A stretch of 64,000 bases of DNA from Prosthecobacter debontii (GTDB taxonomy: Bacteria; Verrucomicrobiota; Verrucomicrobiia; Verrucomicrobiales; Verrucomicrobiaceae), in contig NZ_FUYE01000002.1 in assembly GCF_900167535.1 (NCBI RefSeq), forward strand, positions 248,001 through 312,000, in the 5' to 3' direction. Under the pieces are notes generated by a model. It made no database searches, was not told the DNA's origin, and saw only the letters and a program-made list of their open reading frames with translations. This document shows positions 8,501 to 17,494 of this stretch, one piece after another; the stretch's first letter is position 1, and every line of letters starts with the position of its first letter. The position numbers and the translations under genes are program-made.

Positions 8501-8955
8501 TCATCCACAGCCGGACAAACCACGCCCTACATCCCCGCAAATGAGCCCACCCGTAGGGCGGGTTTGTTCTGCTGGCGAGACTGTAACCTTCTCTCCTCTC
8601 CGATGCAGAATAACCCGCCTGTTTAGGGGATGTCGAAAGGTAGTGAATGCTCGAAGGCAAAGCCACATCTCTTGATAGGCGGGTAATCCGGCCACGACGA
8701 CTCACGATGAAAAGGGAATCCACAGCCGGACAAACCACGCCCTACATCCCACATTCGCCATCTACCCGTAGGGCGGGTTTGTTCTGCTAGCGAGACTGCC
8801 ACCTTCTCCCACTCCGTTGCAGAATAACCCGCCTGTTGGAGCGTGTTGAACGGTCATTGATGATCGAAGACCGAGCCACATCCCTCAAAGGCGGGTTATC
8901 CGGCCACAGGACGTTCACTCGAAATCTCATCCACAGCCGGACAAACCCACCCTAC
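8501..8955. repeat. Array of hairpin repeats organised as about 2.1 tandem copies of a 215-bp unit
   Basis: CACAGCCGGACAAAC starts at 8506, 8721 and 8932, and CCGTAGGGCGGGTTTGTTC starts at 8551 and 8766, so the period is 215 bp, slipping to 211 in the last copy. Each unit holds two different hairpins. Type B pairs GGCGGGTTTGTTCTGC with GCAGAATAACCCGCC (8553-8619 and 8768-8833). Type A pairs GGCGGGTTATCCGGC with GCCGGACAAACC(A)CGCC (8678-8745 and 8890-8955). No long ORF lies inside. Type A also occurs at 3269-3335 and 9661-9730. Confidence 0.9.
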
Positions 8956-8978
8956 GGACGATCACCCCATCTCCTACC

Positions 8979-9550
8979 TCAGGCCTCCTTCTGGGAACGC
9001 AACTCCCACTCCCGTTTCAACAGCGCAAAGACAAACTCGCTCTCCCAAGAGCTCTTGTACCAACGGTGCTCAATGTGGTGGGCCTCCTGCCGGAAACCCA
9101 GCCGCCGGAACAGGGAGGCGGCGGCATGATTTTGATCGCTCGTGATCGCGATTACCCGATGCAGGCCCAGAGTGTCAAACCCATACTCCAGCAGGCACTC
9201 CAGCGCCTCCATGGCGTAACCCTGGCCCTGATGACTGGGAGCCAAGGTGCCCCAAACTCCATTTGATACGGTTCGTCCTGCAAGCAGTGCAGCCCGCAAT
9301 CGCCGATCAGGACGTTCGTCGCCCGCTCGACCACGGCCACCTGAAACCAGGTCCCCGGAATCCCAGGCTCGGCGTGATCCTGGCTTTCAATGAGCCGCCG
9401 TGCATCCTCCGGGCCGAACGACTCCCACCCCTGATATCGCGCCACCTCCGGCAGCGACCGGTAGTTGCAAAGCGCGTCCCCATTGTCACGCTGCAACCGG
9501 CGAAGGAACAGGCGCGGCGTGGATAAAAAGCTGGGGAAGATGTGGCTCAT
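8979..9550 (-). pseudogene. GNAT-family N-acetyltransferase split by a frameshift
   Basis: Two overlapping minus-strand frames together make one RimJ/RimL-type GNAT protein. The N-terminal part starts at ATG 9550 (MSHIFPSFLSTPRLFLRRL) and reads to YQMEFG. The C-terminal part continues in another frame with TLAPSHQGQGYAMEALECLLEYGFDTLGLHRVIA and FRRLGFRQEAHH, which holds the acetyl-CoA-binding Q/RxxGxG/A motif. The switch falls at the run of four C (plus strand 9250-9253); one more base would restore EFGGTLAPSHQG. The gene is therefore either a recent pseudogene or carries a homopolymer sequencing error. The substrate is unknown; the family acetylates ribosomal proteins or small molecules. Confidence 0.85.
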
Positions 9551-9660
9551 CGCGATGGCTCGGCCTCAAGTTTCAAAATCGTTTTCACCTGACCGAAAAC
9601 CTCGCTCAGGAACTGACGGATTATCTTGTGATTGGGAGGCATGGGAGGATTTCTGCGCTC

Positions 9661-9730
9661 GTAGGGCGGGTGTGTCCGGCATCGATAGACTTCTTTACAA
9701 GGTAGATCAAGCCGCCGGATTACCCGCCTT
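9661..9730. repeat. Hairpin repeat, copy in inverted orientation
   Basis: GTAGGGCGGGTGTGTCCGGC (9661-9680) and GCCGGATTACCCGCC (9714-9728) form the same type A stem as at 3269 and 8890, but with the long arm first, so the element is inverted relative to those copies. The loop is about 33 bases. It lies in the 240 bp between the GNAT pseudogene and the small ORFs, where I see nothing else. Confidence 0.75.
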
Positions 9731-9794
9731 TTGGACGTGTTTGGCAGGCAAAACCTGGCAGTTCTGGATTCATGTTTTCAGAAGATCGAAGAGT

Positions 9795-9980
9795 TCATTC
9801 CGGCCCATAAGCCTGCCGGAGTTTGCGGTTCTTGATCTGGCCGCGCTGGCAGTAGGAGCAACCGCAAGGCTTCCGCCCATCCGAGTGTGATTCGGGATAG
9901 TAGCGCCAGCCTATTATCTGCTCAGGCGTGTAAATGCGAGTGATGGCCTTCGGTTCAATGGAAACAGGAATCAGCCTCAT
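9795..9980 (-). CDS. Small Cys-containing protein of unknown function
   Basis: A 61-residue ORF (MRLIPVSIEPKAITRIYTPEQ) with a compact CGCSYCQRG motif that could bind a metal. Its ATG overlaps the TGA of the ORF at 9977-10108 in an ATGA arrangement, which supports real or formerly real coding. I do not recognise the family. It lies downstream of the Avs-like gene and may be the end of an older gene pair cut by acquisition of that gene. Confidence 0.4.
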   Translation of the reverse strand: MRLIPVSIEPKAITRIYTPEQIIGWRYYPESHSDGRKPCGCSYCQRGQIKNRKLRQAYGPE

Positions 9981-10108
9981 GCGGCAAGTCCATCGGTGAT
10001 GATTTGTTCGACACCGCCCTTGGCCGCACCGGGCAGAGGATTTTTCTTTTGTAGCAAGGCCGCCTTGTCCCGGAACTCAGCGACGATATCTGGTCGGGAG
10101 CGTTTCAC
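9977..10108 (-). CDS. Small or 5'-truncated ORF coupled to the Cys-containing protein
   Basis: The open frame reads ELVKRSRPDIVAEF then RDKAALLQKKNPLP and ends IITDGLAA at TGA 9977-9979. It has no ATG. The first possible start is GTG at 10108; the frame is closed by TAA at 10136-10138, shortly after a run of seven T on the coding strand. It could be a short GTG-initiated gene of 43 residues or the remnant of a longer one. Function unknown. Confidence 0.3.
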   Translation of the reverse strand: MKRSRPDIVAEFRDKAALLQKKNPLPGAAKGGVEQIITDGLAA

Positions 10109-10156
10109 CAGCTCCCGAAAAAAAGCTTTGTTCGGTTATCTATATAATCAATACTT

Positions 10157-13100
10157 TCATTTCCACTGATCCAGAGTTGAAGAATCTACCTCGCCTCGTA
10201 GGCAAAGTTCATCAATCAGGTCCAAAGCATGTCGCCGCAGAATTCCATCTCGATTTTCGTGATACAAACGCTTTATGACTCTGCTTGCCGTTGCAATATG
10301 AAATGAGAGGCGATCTGCATGATCTTCTACAGGCTCATCCAGTCGATTTATCAGCGACTGGATAATGTCAAAAACGACATGCGGCAATACAGATCGACTA
10401 TCAGAAATGGCCTCGATCAGATTGCTAGGCGCCCTCGTGAAAGCACGTGTGGTCACGAACTTTTTCAATACATCTTCCAACTGATTAAAATCTAAAGGAG
10501 CTCTTTTCTGACTGTGATACAGCCCCGAGCCAATAGCACGACAAACATCCAAATCAGGATCGTTCGCTAGGGTCAAGAACGTCTTAATCGTCCAAGATCG
10601 ATTCGCTTCGATGTCTAAATTATGACTCGCAATTTCTGCACACTTGGCACGAACTTTGGGATCTGTTGAATTGACCAATTTTGAAGCAATATCCACGGCG
10701 TTGAGGCCAGACACTACAGCAATACACACCAAATGAGTGCCCGCCCTGCGAACTTCAGAAAATTCCGAAGCTAACATATTTTCCAGTATTGGGCGCAATG
10801 TTGACCAATGATCACGTAAACTTGCCCTGATAAATCGGATTGACCATTGACCCGCCAAAACATGTGGATCAGGAAGGTTTTCTGTAGCCAGAATAACAAA
10901 CAACTCCACCGAAAATCTACGATGCTGTGTAGCATATGCCACTGCATAGCATATTGATGCTAATTCGGCTCTGATCACGGCATTCGGATCTCTCATCATC
11001 GCAGGGAGATGGTGTGCAATTCGCGAGACGATCGACGGGTCTTCCCAAAGTTTGACTCTCAGGACTTCCAAAGCTCGGCCACGAACACTGTTAGACGCTT
11101 GACCGAGTAAATGTTCGGCTCGCCTCCCTTCCTCGGGTTGAGAAGAAGTTAATGGTGGTAGGGCTCCTTCTATAGCGTGCTGCATCAGTATCAGAAAAGC
11201 AGTATCTGAGAGATGTTCCGATGGCACTTTTTGAAGTAACCGAAGTACATCCATAGCCCATTTTTCTCCTAGCCGGTGAAACTCCATTGCAGCTTTTTCT
11301 GCCATCTCAATCTTCAAATCCGAGCTGGCAAGTCCGTGCGCTAGGCTCTCGAGAAAGCCCTCGTTCGTCATCCCATCACATGCAGATAAGTACTCCACAA
11401 AAACGCCGGGGTTTCTTTTGATCGCATCTATCAATAGATCGCCAAACCCAGTTTCATGTCCAAACTCATACCTCCTCGGGGCATTTGCAAGCCGTGCCTT
11501 ACGGGTTACCAAAGCCTCATAGTAGTCAGCAGGTCCCCACTCCCCCAAAGCAACTTTGTTGATTGGCTTGCTTTTATAGCTTTCTACGAAATATCGACGA
11601 ACTGAGTCAAACTTTCGCTCCCACTCATCACTCTTCCTTGATCCTTGGTTAGACAATAGCTCCCGGGGAAAGGAACGAAGTAGAATCATTTGCTGATATC
11701 CTCGCCAATTTCCCAAGCATCGTTTGATTTGATCGTCAGGATGTCGGCCATGCATCTCCCGCTTTGGATAGCAGCTAAGAATGGCAGACTCTACTGACAT
11801 CAATTCTTCTTTGGAAAATCGTTTTGCGTGATTCTGAAGAATTACGCGTGCAATCAACTTGTCACCATACGTCAAAAAGAATGCTTCTTCGTCACGCGAG
11901 AGAAAGTCTATCGCAAGGGCAGTGAATTCAGCTCCTTCTCCACATAAAACGCCTGCATAAATGGTATGACAGCCATCTGAAGATGAAGATCTCAATTGCA
12001 TCAGCCACTCGCGAGCTTCCTCATGATGGGTTTTCACCATCTTTTGAAGAGCCCTCACAAGGGAACTTGAGAGAACTTGATCTGGGCTGATATACCCACT
12101 TTCTTCGTCCCCTTTCTCATCTTGAATCCACAGATGCCAAGAGTCTGGGACCTTCATAATTTCAGGAACTATGTGGGAAACAAACTCAACAGGGTTTGCA
12201 GATGCAGATGCTCCGATTTGTTCAGAATCTATTGTATGATGCTTGATCAACTCGTATTCCTGGTCACCCCATGATGCAACCCTAGCTTGGATGTAGACAG
12301 CGATCCATTCAGCCAACCAAGCAGGCTGATTTTTAGCGAGGTCTTCAAGTAATGTGTGAAAGCGTTCCTGGTATTCTTGCTGCTGATTATGGCGATCAAA
12401 ATTTTCTCGCGCTTCTGCGAGCAGCCAGTCAAAAGTTTCCCGGCTATTTCCAGCCTTAGAGAACCGTGCGAGAAAATCTAACGCAGTATCAAATTTCGAA
12501 TTTTCACGTAAAGGAGCAATAATCTGCCAAACCGTTTCCTGCTCGACATTTTGGTGCTTGTTCAAAACACGAAACAGCATACCAACCGACATCGCCCCTG
12601 CATTTTGCAGCCAGTTCGTAAAAGCCCCTGAAGACACTGATACCTTAAATAGAGGTAATGAAACAGAGAATGCGTCGAACACATGACGCGCCCAAGTCCC
12701 TCTGTTGCCCGAATCAAAATCGATCAAGCTCTGTTCAAGATAGAGTCTCAATATTTCCCACTCCTGGATAGAAGGATCTTGAACATCACACAAGACAGCA
12801 ACCAAGAGTTGCTTCAGGTGGGCTCTAACATATTTTGCTTCAAGGATTCGTTGTGCTTCATCCAAGTATTCTCCAAGGTTTTCATCTCTCAGATAGGCCA
12901 TGACCTGTCGCAACTGTCCCCGTTGAATCAGTGTTTGATCGCTTCTCAGTAAATAGGTCAAGAGCGTCTCCCCTCGCTCGTCAAAAAAGCGAGCAAAACA
13001 ATAATCAAAAAATGACTCATGACCGAAACGAATAGTGTCCTTTCCTTTGGTCAAAACTCCATTTGTAAGCATCCAGTTAATCGCTAGTGGAGAAAAGCTC

Positions 13101-14734
13101 TGGAGAGACTTTGCAGAAACCGCAAGCGGGGCATCCACACTATCGGAATGCGCAGAAGGAGCAATCGCAAGAGCTACCTTCGAGAGTTTTTCAGTGATGT
13201 TACTCAGAATTTGATGCCAAAAATTAGCCTCCCACTGGGGGAAGTTTTTGGCCATATCACTCTGCTTTTTGTCCCAGTATGCATCAAAGAGCTTTTTGGG
13301 TGTGATAATCTTGGGCAATTCCTCATCGGAAGGATGTGTTTCAATCAATACAGCAAGGTATTGTGGGATACGAAGCAACTGCTGATGCTGTTGTGGGGAA
13401 AACGATGCTGCATCCATCCCATTGCTAGAGAGTAAAGCCGCAATCTCTCCATCCGATAGCGGCTCAACTTTATAAATACCTTTGTCAGCCTCGCTCTCCT
13501 TTTGGTTACAATGCAACTTTTTCAGTCTCCCGTCATGCTTCCAATCCACTTCCCGACAAGCAATAACCAAATGGATAGACATGTGATAACGGTAGCCCCG
13601 CAACTCCTGGATCAATTCACTAGCTCTCAGAAACAGATTTCCGGTTCTACCAGAATATTCGCTAACGGCATCCAATTGATCGATAACCACCACCACATGA
13701 TCTCCGGCCGCCGCAAAAGCGACTGCTCTTGCAGGAGGAATAGTTAGGCCTAGATTTTCCTGTAGCTGGCTGGTAGTTAGTGAAGCTGGAAGATCGTCCA
13801 GACGAAAGGCGAGGACGGGCCATCTTTTTTCCTGGCACAACTCCACGATTTGCATCATCACCGCACTTTTGCCACCACCAGGAGAACCGAGGACCACAAT
13901 ATCCTCTCCCATTTCAGACGCGGCCATCACCTCCACAATATCAGTGGCGATTTTACGCGGCAGCGGTGGCTGAATGAGTTTATCACGAATACCATCCACA
14001 TAAGAACGGGTTTGCCGTTCGAGCCGCTCGATCACTCGATGATCACCGAAATATGGACTCCGCCTAACTCCTTTCGTGGCTAGCCAATTCCACAAATCGC
14101 TGCTTCGCACCTTTTTATGCAAGTGTGTAAAACAGAAATCTCGTAAATGAGTGTGGGCGTCAACTGCATCCCCATCCACCAAATATTTCAAGATATGCAG
14201 GCAAGAGCTTTCGACTTCTTTTTCGTCGGCGTGGCGTGTAGAAATTCTCTGAAGACGCTCCCAGCAATCTTGCTCATCTAGCGCCCACCGTTTCAACAAC
14301 TCCTGATACCAAGCTTTGTAATCGCCAGTAATGTAATGCTCTTTAAAAAGGGCCGAATTTTCGGAGCGCCGTGCTCGTTCAGCTAAATATCCAAGCTGGA
14401 CCGCGGGTATCGTGGACACGAAATGACACCTAGCATTAGGATCCATTGAACGATTTTTGAAATCAGACAGGACGTCCTGGGCATCTAAATTGGCCATCGT
14501 CCATTCACTCCGGCTGCCAAAAGCCCTCTTTACCTGATGGTGCTCTTCACGGTCACCGATCCCCAGAATAAAATCCACTCCACTTTCACCAGGAAGCCCA
14601 CCCAAGCGAATCCAATCGGCGCGCTCATCCATCACTTCAAGGAAGTGCCGGACGGTCCAAGTAAACTCCAACGAGATACCATCTTTGAGGGCTTCTTCAC
14701 CACGCAAGCTACTCATGAGAACATTCAATCTCAT
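10157..14734 (-). CDS. Avs-like anti-phage protein: PD-(D/E)xK-like nuclease, STAND NTPase and HEAT-like repeats
   Basis: A 1,525-residue cytoplasmic protein. The N-terminal region (about 1-180) has SGVDFILGI with D54 and then EEHHQVKR with E64/Q67/K69, the D-(E/Q)xK layout of Cap4/DUF4297-type nucleases. The NTPase module (about 240-480) has Walker A GSPGGGKS (283-290), Walker B VVVVIDQLDA (D352, D355) and a sensor-like IACREVDW (R394). From about 480 to the end the sequence is helical; the last third resembles HEAT repeats (MMRDPNAVIRAELASI, STDPKVRAKCAEIAS, ANDPDLDVCRAIGSG). STAND proteins of this design sense phage proteins and then activate the nuclease. Codon use is visibly more A/T-rich than in neighbours, suggesting transfer. 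What it senses cannot be told. Confidence 0.8.
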   Translation of the reverse strand: MRLNVLMSSLRGEEALKDGISLEFTWTVRHFLEVMDERADWIRLGGLPGESGVDFILGIGDREEHHQVKRAFGSRSEWTMANLDAQDVLSDFKNRSMDPNARCHFVSTIPAVQLGYLAERARRSENSALFKEHYITGDYKAWYQELLKRWALDEQDCWERLQRISTRHADEKEVESSCLHILKYLVDGDAVDAHTHLRDFCFTHLHKKVRSSDLWNWLATKGVRRSPYFGDHRVIERLERQTRSYVDGIRDKLIQPPLPRKIATDIVEVMAASEMGEDIVVLGSPGGGKSAVMMQIVELCQEKRWPVLAFRLDDLPASLTTSQLQENLGLTIPPARAVAFAAAGDHVVVVIDQLDAVSEYSGRTGNLFLRASELIQELRGYRYHMSIHLVIACREVDWKHDGRLKKLHCNQKESEADKGIYKVEPLSDGEIAALLSSNGMDAASFSPQQHQQLLRIPQYLAVLIETHPSDEELPKIITPKKLFDAYWDKKQSDMAKNFPQWEANFWHQILSNITEKLSKVALAIAPSAHSDSVDAPLAVSAKSLQSFSPLAINWMLTNGVLTKGKDTIRFGHESFFDYCFARFFDERGETLLTYLLRSDQTLIQRGQLRQVMAYLRDENLGEYLDEAQRILEAKYVRAHLKQLLVAVLCDVQDPSIQEWEILRLYLEQSLIDFDSGNRGTWARHVFDAFSVSLPLFKVSVSSGAFTNWLQNAGAMSVGMLFRVLNKHQNVEQETVWQIIAPLRENSKFDTALDFLARFSKAGNSRETFDWLLAEARENFDRHNQQQEYQERFHTLLEDLAKNQPAWLAEWIAVYIQARVASWGDQEYELIKHHTIDSEQIGASASANPVEFVSHIVPEIMKVPDSWHLWIQDEKGDEESGYISPDQVLSSSLVRALQKMVKTHHEEAREWLMQLRSSSSDGCHTIYAGVLCGEGAEFTALAIDFLSRDEEAFFLTYGDKLIARVILQNHAKRFSKEELMSVESAILSCYPKREMHGRHPDDQIKRCLGNWRGYQQMILLRSFPRELLSNQGSRKSDEWERKFDSVRRYFVESYKSKPINKVALGEWGPADYYEALVTRKARLANAPRRYEFGHETGFGDLLIDAIKRNPGVFVEYLSACDGMTNEGFLESLAHGLASSDLKIEMAEKAAMEFHRLGEKWAMDVLRLLQKVPSEHLSDTAFLILMQHAIEGALPPLTSSQPEEGRRAEHLLGQASNSVRGRALEVLRVKLWEDPSIVSRIAHHLPAMMRDPNAVIRAELASICYAVAYATQHRRFSVELFVILATENLPDPHVLAGQWSIRFIRASLRDHWSTLRPILENMLASEFSEVRRAGTHLVCIAVVSGLNAVDIASKLVNSTDPKVRAKCAEIASHNLDIEANRSWTIKTFLTLANDPDLDVCRAIGSGLYHSQKRAPLDFNQLEDVLKKFVTTRAFTRAPSNLIEAISDSRSVLPHVVFDIIQSLINRLDEPVEDHADRLSFHIATASRVIKRLYHENRDGILRRHALDLIDELCLRGEVDSSTLDQWK

Positions 14735-15382
14735 CCTTAGCAGCCTGCAAGATTACGCTTGAGTTTTGAGCATTTTATCCACCCGGTCCGGGCATGAGAC
14801 ATGCATCTTTAGTTTATCGTCGGCGGTTGGAGGCCTGGGTGGAGATGATGCGGGCGCGGAAGGCGGCGGAGGTTTTGGCAGAGGAAAAACGGGCGGAGGA
14901 GGCTGCCGAGGCGGAGTTGCGGGCAGGAGTGCCCACACCATTTTTAGAAGAAGAGAAGCGGAGAGGAGTCTCCGCGCTCCTCTCGGGGGCTGAGCGGCGG
15001 AGTGTGGCTGCGCTCGCAAGAGCGTGGGGGAGTAAAGATGAGGGTGGTGTCAGCGGGACCACCTTTTTGCCAAGGCGGCTAAGGAGTGGCCCTGTCGAGC
15101 TTTTGAGCCGTCCGAGAGCCGTTTTTGAGCCAGGGACTGCTGACCCAATGGGTTCGTTTTCAAGACCCTATGCTGATTCCCAAGCCCCGAGAAGAGCCTG
15201 AACATCCAAAACACAACAAAAGGCATCAAAACACAACAAAGCGGGTGGGTTTGACCCGAAAGGCGAGGGCGGGAAACCGGGTCGGGAGTGGGTGCCCGCA
15301 GGAGGTGGCTAGGCCCAACAAGGCGGGTTTGCACAAAACTGGCTGCAAAGAGGGCGATTCGGTGCTAGGGAGGCCGCCCCTC
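14735..15382. other. Stretch between the Avs-like gene and the ABC-F gene, with a doubtful ORF
   Basis: The main content is a purine-rich plus-strand ORF, ATG 14794 to 15201. Its first 65 codons encode a charged helical stretch (RKAAEVLAEEKRAEEAAEAE) using GCG, CGG and GAG heavily, unlike neighbouring genes; the rest looks non-coding. A GC-rich block with several short inverted repeats lies at about 14965-15035. I treat the region as probable rearranged or remnant DNA. The frame of the ABC-F gene stays open upstream to 15125, but that leader shows no protein-like character. Confidence 0.4.
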
Positions 15383-16993
15383 ATGCTTACCCTCCGCGAC
15401 GTCACCAAGACTTTCAATGCCCGCACGCTGTTCGGCGGGGCCAACATGACTGTAAACTACGCCGAGCGCGTGGCTCTGGTCGGCCCGAATGGTGCGGGCA
15501 AATCCACGCTGTTTTCCCTGATCCTGAAAGAAGATGAACCGGATGCGGGCGAAGTGATCCGCGATGAGTGGACGACGCTGGGTTACCTGCCCCAGGAGAG
15601 TGAACCGGTGGGCGATGAAACGATCCTGGATGTGGCCACAGGTAAGGCGGGGGAAATGGAGCGGCTGGAAAAGATCCTGCGCGAGCATGAGGAGCGGGGG
15701 GACGTCTCCGCACCGGAATACAATGAGGCGCACTCCAAACACGACGCGCTGAACGACCCGCAGGCCGAGGCGAAGTGCAAAAAGATCCTGAAGGGTTTCG
15801 GTTTCAAAGAAGAGGACTTCAACAAACCGGCGCGCGAGTATTCGGGTGGCTGGGTGATGCGTGCGCACCTGGCACGACTGCTGGTGATCGAGCCCGATCT
15901 GCTGCTGCTGGATGAGCCGACGAACCATCTGGACCTACTCTCCCTGATGTGGTTCCGCAATTACCTGAAGAACTATCCCGGTGCGATCCTGCTGATCTCT
16001 CACGACCGCGACTTCATGGATGAGCTGATCGAGACGGTCTATGAGATCGAAGAGAGCAAGCTGGTGCAATATCAGGGCAACTACAGCGAGTATCTGAAGC
16101 AGAAGGAAGAGAACTGGGATCGTGCCTACCAAGCCTGGAAGAACCAGCAAAAGGAGATCGAGGCGATGCAGGAATTCATCGAACGCTTCCGCTCCGTGGC
16201 CTCGAAAGCTTCGCAGGCCCAGAGCCGCGAGCGTCAGCTGGAAAAGATGGAGAAGCTGGATCGTCCGCGCCCCCTACGTAAGGCTTTCCGTTTCAACTTC
16301 CCTCAGCCGCAGCGCAGTGGCCAGCGTGTGATCGCGCTGACGGACATCCATCAGGCCTATGGCGAGAAGAAGATCTACCAGGGCCTGGATCTGGAGATCG
16401 AAAAAGGCGAGCGCACGGTGTTGGTCGGCCCGAACGGTGCTGGTAAATCCACGCTGATCAAGATCATGGCGGGTGAGGTGGCTTTCCAGAAAGGTGAACG
16501 CCGCTTCGGCACGAATGTGAAGATGGGTTATTTCTCCCAGCACCGTGCGGATACCCTGGAACCTGAGCTGACCATCCTGGAAGAGCTGAAGCGCTGCGCG
16601 CCTGAACTGCGTGAAGATGACGCCCGCAGCATCCTGGGCAGCTTCCTTTTCAAACGTGAGGATGTGTATAAGAAGTGCAAAGTGCTGAGCGGTGGCGAAA
16701 AGAGCCGCCTGAACTTGGTAAAGTTCCTGGTGGACCCGCCTAACCTTCTTTTGATGGATGAGCCGACGACGCACTTGGACATCTGGGCGATCGAGGGTCT
16801 GATCCTGGCACTCCAGAAGTTCGAAGGCACCCTGGTTTTCATCTCTCACGACGTGCACTTCATCCGCAGTCTGGCCACCAAAGTCCTGCACATCAATGCG
16901 GGCACGGTGACTCCTTACAGCGGCGGTTACGACTACTACCTGGAGAAGACCGGCGCGGAGGAAAACGCCCGCGCGGCGGTCATCGCCCAGTGA
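15383..16993 (+). CDS. ABC-F family ATPase (translation factor type)
   Basis: A soluble protein of 536 residues with two ABC domains and no membrane segment, the ABC-F layout (EttA, Uup, YbiT). Domain 1 has GPNGAGKSTLF, signature YSGGWVMRAHLARLL and LLLLDEPTNHLDL. Domain 2 has GPNGAGKSTLIKI, LSGGEKSRLNLVKFL and LLLMDEPTTHLDI. The charged linker between them (about residues 230-310, QKEIEAMQEFIERF then ASKASQAQSRERQLEKM) is the P-site tRNA interaction motif region. These proteins act at the ribosomal E site. The start ATG 15383 fits the family N terminus MLTLRDVTKTF; the upstream extension does not. The gene converges on the DCC gene with 7 bp between. Confidence 0.94.
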   Translation: MLTLRDVTKTFNARTLFGGANMTVNYAERVALVGPNGAGKSTLFSLILKEDEPDAGEVIRDEWTTLGYLPQESEPVGDETILDVATGKAGEMERLEKILREHEERGDVSAPEYNEAHSKHDALNDPQAEAKCKKILKGFGFKEEDFNKPAREYSGGWVMRAHLARLLVIEPDLLLLDEPTNHLDLLSLMWFRNYLKNYPGAILLISHDRDFMDELIETVYEIEESKLVQYQGNYSEYLKQKEENWDRAYQAWKNQQKEIEAMQEFIERFRSVASKASQAQSRERQLEKMEKLDRPRPLRKAFRFNFPQPQRSGQRVIALTDIHQAYGEKKIYQGLDLEIEKGERTVLVGPNGAGKSTLIKIMAGEVAFQKGERRFGTNVKMGYFSQHRADTLEPELTILEELKRCAPELREDDARSILGSFLFKREDVYKKCKVLSGGEKSRLNLVKFLVDPPNLLLMDEPTTHLDIWAIEGLILALQKFEGTLVFISHDVHFIRSLATKVLHINAGTVTPYSGGYDYYLEKTGAEENARAAVIAQ

Positions 16994-17000
16994 TCATCAA

Positions 17001-17459
17001 TCAGTCGATCAAGTCCAGATCATGCCGTGGGGGTTTGATCTGGCAGGGTAACGGCGGCGGACTATCTCGCTCAACCACCGCAGTCAATTCGGCATCGCTG
17101 GTGAAACCCATCAGTTTCGACAAACCGATGCGGTTGGCCGAGATCCAATGTACCACCTTCCGAGCCATGGCCTGCATGCCCGGGCTGGCCAGCCGACCCG
17201 CCCATGCCCGATACTCCCGCAGCGCCCACAGGCAAATGACCCAGGCGCCTGCTCCCTGCCAAACCTCTCCTGTATCCGCCAGGATGACGATCTCCTGATC
17301 GGCCTGAAGATGGCGGATGGCAGGGAGGCGCTGAGCCGCCTCCGGCGAATCGTAGGGCAGAAAGTCCAACCGCACATAGGCGGGCTGAGCACTGAGCCAG
17401 CGCCTCACCTGGGAGCACAGGCCGCAGCGGGCATCATAGAAAAGGGTAAGTGTGTTCAT
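17001..17459 (-). CDS. DCC-family (DUF393) thiol-disulfide oxidoreductase-like protein
   Basis: A 152-residue protein starting MNTLTLFYDARCGLCSQVRRWL. The DxRCGLC block is the DCC signature (conserved Asp followed by CxxC). The downstream pattern ADTGEVWQGAGAW also fits the family, which has a thioredoxin-like fold of uncertain function. It is last in a minus-strand group with a small membrane protein and an acyl desaturase and may share their regulation, although no operator is seen directly upstream. Confidence 0.88.
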   Translation of the reverse strand: MNTLTLFYDARCGLCSQVRRWLSAQPAYVRLDFLPYDSPEAAQRLPAIRHLQADQEIVILADTGEVWQGAGAWVICLWALREYRAWAGRLASPGMQAMARKVVHWISANRIGLSKLMGFTSDAELTAVVERDSPPPLPCQIKPPRHDLDLID

Positions 17460-17494
17460 AACCGTTCATCGGGGTTCATTGGTTTAATGATCCG

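Noticed and set aside
8501-8955. Possible CRISPR array
   Set aside because: Only about two 215-bp units with conserved spacers-like segments, no short direct repeats with unique spacers and no cas gene nearby.
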